Source: Augochlora pura
Lineage: Eukaryota > Arthropoda > Insecta > Hymenoptera > Halictidae
DNA: 64,000 bases
Direction of reading: 5' to 3'
Assembly: GCF_028453695.1 (NCBI RefSeq)
Contig: NC_135780.1
Coordinates: 5,456,001 to 5,520,000 of the forward strand
The translations under genes were made by a program, and so were the position numbers. Positions 36,052-48,427 of this stretch are shown here, piece after piece. The notes below the pieces were generated by a model. It had not been told where the DNA came from, did no database searches, and saw nothing but the letters and a program-made list of their open reading frames with translations. Every line of letters begins with the position of its first letter. The stretch's first letter is position 1.

Positions 36052-39000
36052 TGTACCGTAACTAGGTTACGTTTCTCGTCCAATCCTGAACCACCGTCTT
36101 CTAAGTCGCACGTATCCGCCTGGGAATATTTGCATTGCCGCCCGAGATCACGTCATTGGTCCCCAGCACCATAGATATAGCAGTAGGTCACATCGATAAA
36201 CGCTCGAACTGATTTTTTTTTTCCTTGACCGCCCAGCCGCAATAACGTTCGTTGGAAATGTCCTCAACTAAAACAAACACTGTTTGAATATATTTGACTT
36301 TGTTGATATACTGCAAGAATAGTATTTTCACTTTTTAGCGGAAGAAGTACATAAAAGTCCCAACGTGCGTTGAGAGACGTAAAACCAGTCGTACGAGATA
36401 ACGTTCATTTGAATGCTACTGATTCACACGTTATCGTTGCGTTCGGTTGCGTACTCGCCGCGAAGTGAACGTTAATCACGCTTAATTATACCGTTCCGAA
36501 AGAGTCCCTTTCCGAGAATTCAGTCTTTAAAATCTGGACTTCAGAAACCGTGAGTGCCGCACAGGCCGGCAAGGTAATTAGGGATGCTGAGGGAGGAAAC
36601 GGTCACAGGGGGATGGGGCAGGGAGAGGGAGGGGGGTCAGTAATAATTAGTACAATTACCGCACAAGGCCAACCACCGACTAAAACCTCTTTCCTCGAAG
36701 CTGCTCAAGAGTCAAGACCGTGCTCGGTAATTACGGGACAATTACGTCCTCGATATTCCTGAAACATCGAAGCCGCTCCGGGCGCTGCCCTCCCCTCTCT
36801 CTCTCTCTCTCTCTTTCGCAATTAGTTCTATACGCGAACCCACGGAGTTGATACTATTTATAATTACACCGTACGATTGTTTTTAATTCGACTATCGCGT
36901 GAGCGCCGGTAATAAGGAAGAATTCGATTTCTTATGAAAAGCCACGCACGTAGTTCCAGAGTCTGCCGTACGCAAGGCGGGATCAGCTTTAATGCTAACT
37001 TGTTGCGTACGTGAATAACAAGGACAAAAAATGTCGTAGGATCGAAGTCGTTCATTTATTGTAACAAATACTTCGATGTTAATTAAGAGTCTATATAATT
37101 TGGGTAGTAAAATAGTAGTATAATAAATCTTACTTTCAGATTTAGTTTTGGTTTAACTACCATGTACGATTAATACAAACAAAAAGACCATTGGTAATTT
37201 CGGGTTCGTAAAGAATAATTCTATTAATGGTCATATTTATTTTCTTCGTTGCAATAATTACGTAACTGCGCGCGATATTCATCGATTCTCGCTCCTTTAC
37301 GGCCTTGAAGTAATAACAAGAATAGTCTGGGTCGAATATGAGTCAGTACAGAGGCAGATGATCGAGTTGCTGCAACAGTTATTTTATTGAAAGATCACAT
37401 ATGAAGAATAGAAGCAAAAAGATATTATTTGTACCAATTTTTTAAACTGCTCATGGTGGGGGATTAATCGATGCGACTTATATTTGTTTTTGGGCATAAT
37501 TAACCTTGTATTTATCGAATAAATATAAAGACTGACAAGAATTAAAACATGTTATGATGTTTTGATAATGTTTATCATAATAATCGCTATTATTCTGATA
37601 GAACAGCGTATACAAAATATAAAGTATTATTTTTTTTCATAATGATTTTAATACAACCAAATAGATAATTATTCTGTTTATATAATTTGTATACCGCGAG
37701 ATAAGTGCTTATTTAGAAAGTCTATTTATTTTTAAGCTTTACTTAATTGTAGATATACTGCTAGTTTCAAATTTCGAACCAAGATAATGGAAATATTAAT
37801 AAAAAGTCTGATAACGATGAAGATGACGGTATTGATAACATTGAATATGTGTGAATTACTTCTTATATCTATGAAGCTTTCGACGTAAACAATAGCGATC
37901 AACTGAACAACTGTTAGTTTCAGTAAAAAAATCAATATTAGTTGTCTGCACTTCCCACAAATAGTTTAATAGTTTACGTTTCTGAAACTAATAAATAATT
38001 CGTCCTGTATTTTGACTACAATCAAACTTCAACATTAAAAACTTGGAATTATGGAAACCGAATAAATATTTATTGAGATTATGGTTTTGTTTCTTCTATA
38101 TTTATCAGTACGATCACAAAACGCAGGTTTTATTAACCCTGAAACCAAGTTTGAAAATTCATTTAAATTTCTGTAATTAAATAAACGAAGACCATATCGT
38201 GCGTTAAGGTTCTAAAAAAGAAAACAAACACCTCTACATTTGGGAATCACGCGTTCCACGCGGGCAAGCAATTACCGTACCCGTGAAGAAAGCATCTCCC
38301 CTGTTGACCTTGCCGCGGCAACGTACACAAAACAATAGTTAATATACCGTCTTATATCCTGTACCCTAAGTCAAATACAATGCGACGCGCGCTCGTGTGT
38401 GGGTACGCGCGGTAAGGTAAAATCCATTCGCGGACGAGGCTGACTAGCGGAAGAAGGAAGCTTTTATCGGTGTTTGCAAGAACCTTTTGCTACGACAGAG
38501 AGCAAATCGATTCGGAAGGCTGGCTGAGCCGAGTACTCGAGCAGGTGCCCGCAGGAAAAGAGAAGAATCCCATTCGGTCGCGTGAAACGAGAAATTTGAA
38601 ATTCGTGAAGAGGGACGTCCCCGCGAGATTTCAACCGCCCCTCGACCCCCCACTCGCCCCCTCCTCCCTAACTCCCAGCGACCAAAATCGACGCAAGACG
38701 TTACTTCTCCTCTTTCCCTCTAGCCCCTCTGACGGCAACAACCCCTGCGCACGCTATGTTTCTGGGGCTGCCAACATCTAATATCCCTGAGCAGTCTGAA
38801 AACTTTACTCTCAGGCCGACGGTAAGGGCGTGAATACGTCGGGGCTTGGGCGGTGTTTTTAGGATTTTTAAAAGGCCAGTGTGCCGGCACTGTCTTCGCC
38901 GAGAGAAGGGGGGCAGACAGTTGCGAAGGGTGCTGCTTTAAAATATTAAATGACTGATGGATGAGACTCCGGAGAGAGAGGGAGAGAGAGAGGAGCTAGA

Positions 39001-39286
39001 CGACAAAGATATTTACCGGCGAGACGGTCGCGTCTTCTTCCTTCCAGCCGCCCCGGCGGCTTTTACGCCACCGTGTGTCCCCGTTTCTTAGGAATTTTAA
39101 CTTCTGGCCACGGTAGTTGGCGTTGTTGGCTGTCGTCGATCTTGCCGCGTCTCTACCGCTGTACACATTGAACCGCCCAGGAGCTTGTAAAATCCTTAGA
39201 ACGACGCGTGCATTGTTCAGACGGTGATAATCATACGAACAATTTTCAATTATGTAAATAGGCTTTTTCACTCGGCACTAAGGGGG
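36052..39286. other. Non-coding stretch, probably intronic
   Basis: If the exon pair is real this is part of its intron. It contains a CT tract at 36798-36815, AT-rich sequence at 37-38.3 kb, and a GC-richer patch at 38.4-39.2 kb with a GA tract near 38973-38992. No exon was supported. Confidence 0.45.
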
Positions 39287-39476
39287 TTAATATTTCCCGT
39301 AACAGGGACAGACAATTTTTGTTTCTATTATTTGTGTATTTTTGTTTTTGAACTTTGACGAAAGAAGAATTAATTTTTACTTCGCTGCAGAAGAAATTAA
39401 TAATAATCATATTTGGTAGAATATTGCGTGGAATTTTTATCACGAGTCTGGCTCGTTATTATAGTGCAGGGGTTAA
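39287..39476 (+). mobile_element. TTAA-flanked miniature element, family B
   Basis: TTAA lies at both ends (39287-39290, 39473-39476). The right part, CACGAGTCTGGCTCG then TTATAGTGCAGGGG, matches the right part of the element at 41997-42223. The 190-bp interior is AT-rich and non-coding. Confidence 0.55.
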
Positions 39477-40679
39477 GAATTGTATCGGGTGACCGGCGAC
39501 CCATGGGAGTCGTATTAGTTATGAAACTATATACGTATGGGCTCGCACGATTTCCAGTCGTCGAAATCGACAAGAAAACATCTCTCCGTTATGATTGATA
39601 CACGCGACGAGTGACAAAGGACACGCGACACGCGCTCGAGAATAAGCGGCAATGTAAATAATATCGAATATACCGATATCCATTATGCCGTGGAGCGGAC
39701 ATAAAAGAGAAGATAGAGAGAGAGAGCGTTATCGGTGGCGCGACGAGCAACGCGGAATCGTTCGACGGAGAAGGTGGCGAGTTGATACGGTCCGCGCGCG
39801 TTTACGGCCCGGGAACGGAAATCTCGGAATCGTTCGGCGCGCCTCATCGGCCAGAATCGCGGCGGATGATCTAGTCCGATCCGCGATAAAACCCCCGGAC
39901 GTTGGATTTTCGTTTATCAATCCGCATAATCGCGCGCGAACACGAAATCGCTCGCTCGCGCGCCCGTCACGGTCTCTTTGAAAAAAAGAAACCGATTTCT
40001 GGAGCCACGAGGGATCGGCAGCTCGGTTCTCGAATAGTCGTATTTATGTCTTTATTCGTACGCGCGCGCGGGGGAGGGGGGGGGATACCGGTTCCCCGTC
40101 GAAGAAACCACGGACGCTGGATTCTTCGGCGCGCGTACAACGGATACGCTTTGTCGCCGAAGGTTCTTACGCGTTCGACGCCGATGGCCCCGCGGTCGGC
40201 CGGGTGGAGCTGATTTGAAATTCGCCGAGCAAAAAATCGCCGAGGACGAATCGATGAAATGAAAGATTCCATTAAACCCCCCCGGTCTGGCTCTTGATCC
40301 TCCTCCTCCACCCACCCTGGCGTTTCTCATTTCTGTCAATTACTTTTTACCGATCGCCGTTTCATCGCGTAACCATGCAAAAATACTAAACGCGCCGCGC
40401 GCGGCCGACGGTTTTTGCGTTTTTCATCTTCTTCTTGCCGTTTCGATGAAGTTAGCCCGGTCGGGCTAAATCAGCCCCCTCTCGTGCAACTCGCCGACAA
40501 TTTTTTCGCGATTTCTCTGCCGAGCTAAATGTCGCGTATGCTTTGGCAACGTTTGGCTCCTTATAGAGCGAGGTCTAATTATTCACCCTAAGCCGATCCA
40601 CGATTATTGTGCGCGGCTTTTGAAAGCGGCGGACGAACGAAGAGAACGTTCGATTTTTAGGGATCTGGAGATATAAAAT
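39477..40679. other. CpG-rich non-coding stretch
   Basis: 39.6-40.6 kb is CpG-rich with a short G-run at 40070-40083. Long Arg-rich frames on both strands are composition-driven. It may be a regulatory island within the proposed intron. Confidence 0.4.
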
Positions 40680-40772
40680 GCCCCGGGTTATATGAAATGG
40701 AAACACTGTAAGTCTGAAGAAATATTCTAGATTTACAGTTAAAATGGCTCCGACTGCAAAGGATTATATGTG
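40680..40772 (+). mobile_element. Degenerate right end of a family A element
   Basis: AAATGGCTCCGACTGCAAAGG resembles the family A right terminus GGCTTCGAGTGCAAAGGG but has decayed; the TTAA is lost. The upstream part resembles the sequence before the end at 46456. Confidence 0.4.
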
Positions 40773-41327
40773 AATATTATTAATTTTCTTCTAAATCGAA
40801 ATCAAATTGAATTCTTTCGTTATCAGAGTATTGAAACTAGACCGAATAAAGGCAAAACAAGAAACAAAAATGATCTAGTTTTATTAAGGGAAATATTAAA
40901 GACGAATAAGTGCTAATCGGCGCAACATAAAAGGAGGAGTCATAATAGTGCTAATAAAGAATTCTACCTACAATATCATATCCATATACAATATCATATA
41001 CCATCCGACATCTCGTACAAAATTCTGAAAATTCTAAAAAATTCTGCAAATTCTACTTCGCTCGACGCGCGAAGCAAATCGCTTTGATTTTATATACTGT
41101 TCGAAATTGCTGGACGAGTCGAAGCGTTAAAACTATCGCGATGGAGACTCGGGCGGCATTAACCGACCGTTCTCCGCGCGAAACGCAGGAAAATATTGCC
41201 GAAGCGGACGTTAGATAACCGGGCTGCGTTCTCAATGGGGCAATCGATGGGGGCATAGAAGGCTGTCATAAGAGCCGCGTTGGAAAATGTTGGGAATCCC
41301 GTTGAAAAAAAGTGCCGCGTAAGGGCC

Positions 41328-41346
41328 GGGGGGGGGGGGGGGGGGG
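41328..41346 (+). repeat. Poly-G tract
   Basis: Nineteen consecutive G residues. Confidence 0.9.
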
Positions 41347-41871
41347 ACCCGTCGAGAACCGCGCGCATCGTAATTTGCAAGTTATTTCGCGCCGGCTATA
41401 CGGATCGGATAACGAAACCGCGGGACTCTGACACAGATCGTTATCGGCTCGTTCGGAAAACATTCCTCGGGCGCACGACGTAAATCCAAGGACGTGCACG
41501 GTAACAAGAGAGTACTCTCTTCCAGGCGTTTCACGCATGATCGATCGTGACCATGCATCAGGGAAAAGGAGTCGAAAAGATCATATCGAGATTGTTACGT
41601 GGAGGTTGCGCGCGTCCGCCTGCGTGACCGCTTCGTCGCGATACCGATCTAATCCATTTCGAGACTATGATCCTCCCTGGGTTAAAGTGATTCGGCAACG
41701 ATACTTGTAAACACCGATCTCTTGTTCTCGCTAACCCTTACGTCTTGGAGAGAAAGGGTTTCACTCTAATCACGCTAATCACGCGTTTGTCATTGCAGTT
41801 GAAGACACAGCCGCGACTCTTTAAATATTGACTAGAATTACCTTTTATATTATATTATATTATATATAACT

Positions 41872-42310
41872 ATTTTAAGCTTAGATCCAAAATTGCTATT
41901 TTGACCAGCCGTATAGTATAGTACTTAGTATAATTTATGCATGTGAAATTGAGTCTTGCGACTCGTGAAACTGTTACGATTTTAACAGAAGGGTCTTTAA
42001 CCCCTTGCGCTACAACCCCTTTTACGCTGCGCTATTTAGCAATAATTTGTTCTTAATATGACCAGATAATTTTTATTTCTTATATCGTCTTCATCTATTT
42101 CCACTTCTAAACTCTTCGATAATAAAAGAATTTCATTTAATTTCGATTTCGAAGAAACGAATAGTAGATCTTGCATAAAATCTTCACCACGAGTCTGACT
42201 CGTCATTATAGTGCGAGGGTTTTTTTTATTATAGTATCAACATTATATTGTTAATTATACAAGAATTTTCATTGGCGTTTCAGAGGAGCCACTCGAGTGC
42301 AAAGGGTTAA
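41872..42310 (-). mobile_element. Family A element interrupted by a family B element
   Basis: The outer parts (41872-41995 and about 42224-42310) match the 30019-30248 element in reverse orientation, ending with CCACTCGAGTGCAAAGGG and TTAA (42307-42310). Between them sits the family B element. The other outer terminus has been replaced by a TATTATAT-rich stretch. Confidence 0.6.
41997..42223 (+). mobile_element. Nested TTAA-type miniature element, family B
   Basis: It starts TTAACCCCTTGCGCTACAAC and ends CACGAGTCTGACTCG...TATAGTGCGAGGG, like the 39287-39476 element. The right-hand TTAA has decayed to a T run. It lies inside the family A element, so it inserted later. Confidence 0.55.
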
Positions 42311-45300
42311 AAATACTGTCGCATTCCGCCGAGCGACATGAAAGTCCGACCGGATTTGAAATTACGAGGGAATCTATACAAAGCGACCGGAATAAGCGTG
42401 CCAACAGCGTGATTTGTTGTCGCCGGGGATGGTTTGTTGGCGAAACAGTTGCACGGTGGTGGTGCTGCTGTCGGTGTCCCGTCGCCGGTTCGCGTAGTTC
42501 GATGATTTACGAAAGTTCTCGAGCACCGTTTACGCGCAAACGAACTGATATTCTAGGCGCGGTTCGAGTTCGTTAGCCGATCTTCGATCCCGATGAAAGC
42601 TCACGGTTAGTTACACCGACGCCTTTCTGCGCGCCGCTTCCCGCCGCTTTCCCAATCAACAGATGCCCCCGTGTTCGGGCCGCTCGCGGCGCGCCGCGCG
42701 TCGAAAAAGGGGAACCCTTCTCCTCCGTTCCTCTTCCACGCACCACCACCCTCTCTTTACTTTTTGCAGTCGAGCACGATGCTAAGGAAGGTCCTCCGCT
42801 AATGAGACGTTTCGTTCCAGTTTAAAAGAAAAGCCGAACGATCGGCTGTTAGAAAAACTCGCGCCCAGATCAAACGTACACACCGGGGAAGATCGAGCGA
42901 AGAAGCTACGAAGCGAATCGATGCTGAACCGGAGCTGGTTATTTATTTAAAAGAACGGGGACTGCTTCTATTGCTGGCTACGAATTCCTCGCTTCTAGTG
43001 TCTTGAGCGAGAACTTATTCAAGGTTCTAATATAATTTTTCATTTCATTACTAGGTTTGAAACCTGACATTGAAAGGTTGAAGTCTCGAGTTTCGTCCAG
43101 TTAATTATCGTTAATCAAAACGCCCTGGGTCTCGGTCCAGAAACGTGGTGGAAAGATCGCGGCGATTCTCTCCGGCGCCAATATAACGCCCGCTGGCTCG
43201 CGCCCGCCGCCGCCGCCTGCAGCAATAACATAATGGCACAGGAAGAGAGAATGCGTTTGACTCGCGATCCAACACGCTCGAGGAATCCGAAGAGCTCCAC
43301 GTACGAGCGGCCAAACATCCCCAGTATTCCTCGCCGAAAGCATAAACTGCTCGACGGCGTTGTTTATTGTTCACAGTTTACGCCTGGTTTACGCGTGCTT
43401 CGGGGCCCCATTCCCCGATCCTTGAATACGGGGGATTTCCAGAAAAAGGAACCCGACACACGGCCGAAAGAAATGAACCGGCTAGAGGAGAGGAGAAATC
43501 CGAGATCCCGTGGATTCGATGCTGCGCGCCCTCTTGGCAGACCTCCATTTTATTCCATGAATTACAGATACCGGGAAAGCGAGAAACAATTCCGCGGCGT
43601 GACGCGCGACTGTCGCTTCAGAAAAAAAGAAATACATACGTCGATGATCATTTCAATGCGAGCCGATGCGTGCGACACCTCTGCGCCGACACTCTGCTGT
43701 TTCCCTAATTTGTTTATAGATCGCGGGACATTTTGTGCGCGTCGTGCACAGTGAGGGAAAAAACGAGTCCGTCGAAACGACGGATTTTGAAATCTCCATT
43801 TGCAATTTGTACAGCAAATTTTACGCGTGGCGAATACACTCGTCGTTACATAAAATATTGTCATGATAAATGCCTTTTTGTTATTTTCTGAAAAACATTA
43901 GATACGACAAAATTAGATTTATCACCTTGCTTGATTAATCAACTATAAATATGGAATTTTAACGCCTCGTTTCTTTTGTCTTGGGAATAAAACGCGTCGA
44001 AACGTTGTGTGACCTGAAAGGAAAATCTCATTGAACTACGATCGAAAAATTGTGACCGGTAAGAGGCAAGGCCCATAGAGCATTGTCGCGAGAATTTCAG
44101 GTCTCCTGCAATTACGGTTAGAGATCGCTGAACGAGATAGAAATAGGTTCGACACTTTCGTGGCAGTTGCATCCTTTAGGGAATTACAATCAGAAAAATC
44201 GGTCACCTTCGAATTATCGTCTGGAAGACGTGACCTATTAAATAACACGTAACCAGAGGTAACTCTGAGCAACCCTTTTTTTGTCTCAAGTAACATAGAT
44301 TTTATTATTGATTAGAATACGAAATCTTAATCTACGAGCAACATATTTAACAATTATTATTCCTTTAAAGCATCCATTTCGAACATGGAGAATTTAACTC
44401 TGTTTGAAAATGTAATACTTGATTATTTATGCCCTGACTAAAATGAAAAAAAAAATGAGAAATCTTGTTGCAATGAAATAATAAAAGAAAGTGTTAAACT
44501 TGTCTTTTATTCATTTAAATTACTATGAGCTCAAATATTTTTGCAATCTTCGTATCGTTAATATAAAATATATTTTGTTTTTGAAACATTTCGCTATATG
44601 AATTTTTCACAGGCAAGGCATACAAGTTTCGCATAATAAAACACTATGATCCAACTAGATTCCAGATAACGCGTCGAACGTAGGAGCGGAGTTAATTTAA
44701 GATTTTGTCGAAGGTTTAATCGTGTAATTTCGAAAACGGTAAAAAATATCCCCGAAATGCCGCCACTGACAAGGATTTCGTGCAAAGCTATGGTTATACG
44801 ATTGTGTTTACGTTTCCCAAGCTTTTCTACGCACCGTAGCGTGCCGCCATAAAGAAGCGCATAACCATTTCAAACAAAGTGTGCTGCCGAGCAGGAGCCT
44901 CGCCCCATGATCAACGAAACTCCTATGTATAAACCCGAATTATGATGTGGGACCGCTGTTTCAGCGGAAACAGCAATTACCACACTCCCGATGTCCCTTT
45001 CGTTTTAATGTTTATCGCGTTCCACTCCACGTAACGTGGAATTTGTAACACCTTTGGTTGCTATAGGGTTTTCCAGTAAGGCCGCTACACCGTCCCTATG
45101 AGAAAACCCTGTACTTGTCATGCGAGCCGTAAAAAAATAATTATCGAGAGAAAACTGTCGTATTAAACGTTCGCGAGATGGAAAGAATCCAAGAAAACTG
45201 GGCCACCGCTTTGAAAGAAAGATCAACCCTTTGTATTTTGTTTTGGTAGCGCGTTGCGGGACGTTGATTTAGATGACGGTGATTTCCGAGTTGGCTACTT

Positions 45301-45360
45301 GTTACCCGAGTCGGAAGGTGATTGGTGTGTGGCGGAGGACTACGCGGAAGGTGTGCGAAT
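42311..45360. other. Non-coding stretch
   Basis: 42.3-43.8 kb is CpG-richer with long composition-driven frames (173 codons at 43233-43754) that lack domains. 43.8-45 kb is AT-rich. No exon supported. Confidence 0.45.
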
Positions 45361-45363
45361 ACG

Positions 45364-45364
<1 letters not shown>

Positions 45365-45397
<33 letters not shown>
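45365..45397. repeat. (CT)n microsatellite
   Basis: Uninterrupted CT run, followed near 45440 by several GCCGC units. Confidence 0.9.
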
Positions 45398-45403
<6 letters not shown>

Positions 45404-45932
45404 CTACCTCTTTGACTGATTCATTCCGTCTCCATCCGCCGCGCCGCGCCGCGCCGCGCCGGTCCGCAGCAGCAGCGTCACAGAACGTCGCCACTAATGA
45501 CGCAAAGAGGAATGCTGTCCGGCTGTCGGTACAGCCGTGTCGGTAGCCATTTGTAATTCGCCGAGAAAAAATTGATAAAAAGTCGAATCAAAGTGTGATG
45601 ACGGAGGGAGACGACCAGCTACCTGCAATTAACGATGCTCTCGCTGCCTGATATAATTAAAATCCCGTGGTCCCTTTCAGTTCCTCTTCTTCTTTTTCTT
45701 TTCTTTTTCTTTTCTTTTCTTTTCGTTTCTCTCTTCTCGCGTAACGGCTCGCCACTTTTAAGAATCCTTTCAATTTCCTCCCTTTTGTCACTGTTCCGAT
45801 TCGAACAACCACAAAAATCACCAAAAAAAATCCCGTCGAATGCCGCGGCAAGTTTCGCACAGAAATATTACACGAAAGCAATGACACCGGACGCGTTTTC
45901 TCACGCTGCGCTTTAAAAGGCAATTGAAAAGA

Positions 45933-45997
45933 CGCTGAATTATATCTTGGCGCAGGTAATTCGTACGCCATTACCTGCGCCAAGATATAATTCAGCG
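45933..45997. repeat. Perfect 28-bp inverted repeat (hairpin)
   Basis: The arm 45933-45960 is exactly the reverse complement of 45970-45997, with a 9-base spacer. The arm starts CGCTGAATTATATC and ends CGCAGGTAAT. No mismatch occurs in 28 pairs, and the symmetry stops abruptly at both ends. Possible origins are replication template switching, a very recent foldback element, or an RNA hairpin. No mature microRNA was recognised. Confidence 0.95.
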
Positions 45998-45999
45998 AT

Positions 46000-46299
46000 G
46001 AAAACGATATATATCGAATACCGCCGTATTATTTAATCGAACGATCAGCGAGTCGAACAGTAATGCTCGCCCCGTTTTGGCAAAAGTGTAACCGAGTATG
46101 CTTGGGAGTCTTTAATATTTTTTTTGGCAATTTTTATCGACGTATTTTTCAAATCATTACCTGTACACATGTTAGCTAAAATAGCTATCAGAAGCTTAGT
46201 GCTCGAATAAAAATCTTTAAACTATGTTTCCTAACAATTTTGAAAATTTGTTTCAATTGTACTTACGAATTGTAATACATTCGAAAATTATTTTCAATA
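46000..46299. other. AT-rich non-coding stretch
   Basis: No gene, repeat or RNA recognised beyond scattered AT-rich sequence. Confidence 0.45.
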
Positions 46300-46456
46300 G
46301 ATATCGACCAAGCTCAGATTTAAAAATTGTTAAAGGTGTAACTGTTCTATGAATTGCAAGACATAATATATATTGTTATATAAAATGGAAATATGCTCGA
46401 AACCAGAATAATTATTTTAGATTTGCAGTTGAAATGGCTTCGAGTGCAAAGGGTTA
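46300..46456 (+). mobile_element. Right part of a family A element
   Basis: It ends GGCTTCGAGTGCAAAGGG and TTAA (46453-46456). The interior, with a GTAACTGTTCTATGAATTGC-like segment, resembles the 30019 element. The left end is not identifiable. Confidence 0.5.
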
Positions 46457-47449
46457 AAGTTCGTTAAACGCGAGAGTGTCCGGCAGCCCAGAAAATCCAG
46501 TAAAAACGCGCAGAGACGAAGGCGCGCGCGTTGCGTTAACATCGTAGCACATTGTATCAGTTCCAGGACGATTTAAAAAAAAAAAATTGCTCGTCTCCCC
46601 GGCACCCTGCCCGACGATGACAGAGTCGACAGAATATTACAGAGATTCTGCCGGAGTTAATTCCCGTGGGCCGTGGAGGAACTGTTTTAATTAGAAAATC
46701 TAATTGATGGCTGCGTATGGTGTGGCTGCCGAGCAATCCATAAACGACTTCTTAGGGCTGTGCACCTGGCCAACACGGCGTTAATTACTCACCTTCTGCG
46801 GCCGGGTCCTTCCATCTCCTCGGCTCCCCTCTTTCTCGTTCTCTCCCTCGGCTTCACACTCTCATACACACTTCTCTCTTTCCATCTCTTTCTATCTTTT
46901 TCTCTCTATCTCTCTCTATCTCTTTCTCTTTTTCTGCCTCGCTCCCTCCACGCCGACACCGTTCTCGTTTTTTACGAGCTCTCTTGACTCGTGAGCCTGA
47001 AAGAGTCGCGAGTGTAGGAGAATAAAGGTAGGGGGGAGAGGGAGGCGAGAGAGACGGAGGGAAAAAGAAAGGAAAACGTCGAATCGCCGTGAGGGAAAAG
47101 GAAAGGGAGGCGAAGTTGAAGTGCGGTAGGGCGACGAAGAGAGAGAGAGAGAGCGGGAGGGAGGGAGGGTGTGGGGTAGGGAAGGGGGTTAGAGAGCAGG
47201 AGAGAGCAACAAGTGTCTCCCGTCGCGAGGCGCAAAAGCATTCCTAATTACGCCCCTGCCCTTGGAGCGAGACGAGACAAAAAGCGCGTTGATTACATTT
47301 TCGTATAATTTCATCGGTCGGCCTCTCGCCATTAAGAGCCACCACCGCGCGCAAATTAGATCGATTCTTTAATGCCCGGAGCCCGCGTAATTGGTTCTCA
47401 TTCTCGGAAGCTGACGATGAAATCGGATATCTGTCGTGTACCCAGACAC
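46457..47449. other. Non-coding, CT/GA-rich stretch
   Basis: CT-rich sequence at 46880-46940 is followed by GA/GGGA-rich sequence at 47030-47210. Both strands show low-complexity frames only. Confidence 0.45.
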
Positions 47450-47505
47450 GGGTGGGACCGCTGCGGGGACCAATGGACCCCGGGGGTGGGACCGCTGCGG
47501 GGACC
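47450..47505 (+). repeat. GC-rich tandem duplication
   Basis: The 22-base string GGGTGGGACCGCTGCGGGG plus ACC occurs at 47450-47471 and again at 47484-47505, a period of 34 bases. Confidence 0.85.
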
Positions 47506-47834
47506 GGTCAACGGTAATTGCTTCTCCGACTGTTCTGCGGTTCCGCGCGGCGGCGACGGCGGCGGCGGTTTTCGGAGGCCGCCGCCACGGCCACGGCGCG
47601 AATATCGTTAATGTCGCGATACGCGCGTTCGATAATGAAGCGAGAAACGGTTTTTTTGCGCCCGGACACTTTGCGGGGATGTTAATGAATCGTAACGCGG
47701 CCGCGGCGGCTATTATTTCAACGCGCGCGACGAACGACGAAGTCGATCTCACCGGAGTCTCATCTCGCGGTCGTTACGCGCGACGTCATTACCCCCCGAG
47801 GAATTGGAAATATCCGCGGATGATCTTCGACGTA

Positions 47835-48369
47835 ACACTGTGATCAAAAAGTAAGGTGAATTTGTTCGTAAAATGTAAATTCGTTGTTTATTCTTACAAA
47901 TGAATGTCATCCCCTTTAAAGTAATCCCCGTCCGATAAAACGCACTTCTGTCAACGCTTTTTCCAATCCTCGAAACAGTCAGTATTTTTCCGGTACAGCC
48001 TTCGAGACCTTCTTCGATTCGGTTTTTATCTCCTCGGTCGTGTCAAAACGGCGTCCCCGCATCGGCCCTTCGAGTTTGCTGAATAGCCAGAAGTCGCGCG
48101 GAGCCAAATCAGGCGAATACGGTGGTTGCGGATATGAGTCCGAGTTTTTGGCAAAAAAGCCGCAGTATCACATGGTGCATTATCGCGATGACTTTTGGTT
48201 GTTTGCAAAAACACGCGTAACTCGGAGATAATTAAACCTTTTGACGAACAGACGCTTGGCAAATGTTATAGACAGTCCCCTACCAATCTAGGAGAAAGAA
48301 AATAATAGAAGAACGAATAAAGAATTTACATTTTATAAACAAATTCACCTTACCTTTTGTTCACAGTGT
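47835..48369 (-). mobile_element. Internally deleted mariner element
   Basis: TA (47833-47834 and 48370-48371) flanks a 535-bp element with inverted termini of about 47 bases, starting ACACTGTGATCAAAAAGTAA on the left and ACACTGTGAACAAAAGGTAA on the right. The minus strand carries the 3' part of a mariner transposase. DNAPCDTAAFL (around the second catalytic Asp) is followed, after a frame change, by a segment corresponding to the conserved PDLAPxDFWLF region, and then by the C-terminus. The 5' half is missing and frames are broken, so it is non-autonomous. Its right end is 50 bases before a candidate exon. Confidence 0.85.
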
Positions 48370-48419
48370 TAATATAACATTATTACGATAATAATTGTAA
48401 TATGCAATTTCTGTTACAG

Positions 48420-48427
48420 TGGTACAG
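48420..48427 (+). other. Tandem splice acceptors 8 bases apart
   Basis: AG at 48418-48419 (after TTTCTGTTAC) and AG at 48426-48427 (after TGGTAC) both could serve as acceptors. The second keeps phase 0 with the upstream exon and gives the paired-like frame. The first gives a different frame that is also open through the exon. Confidence 0.4.

Noticed and set aside
43233..43754. 173-codon plus-strand frame
   Set aside because: Arg/Pro-rich and patternless. Alternative frames on both strands overlap it, and no splice signals or recognisable family were found.
45598..45651. 17-codon ATG frame (MTEGDDQLPAINDALAA) after a CpG-rich leader-like stretch
   Set aside because: Too short to separate from chance, with no donor within it; it would need transcript evidence.
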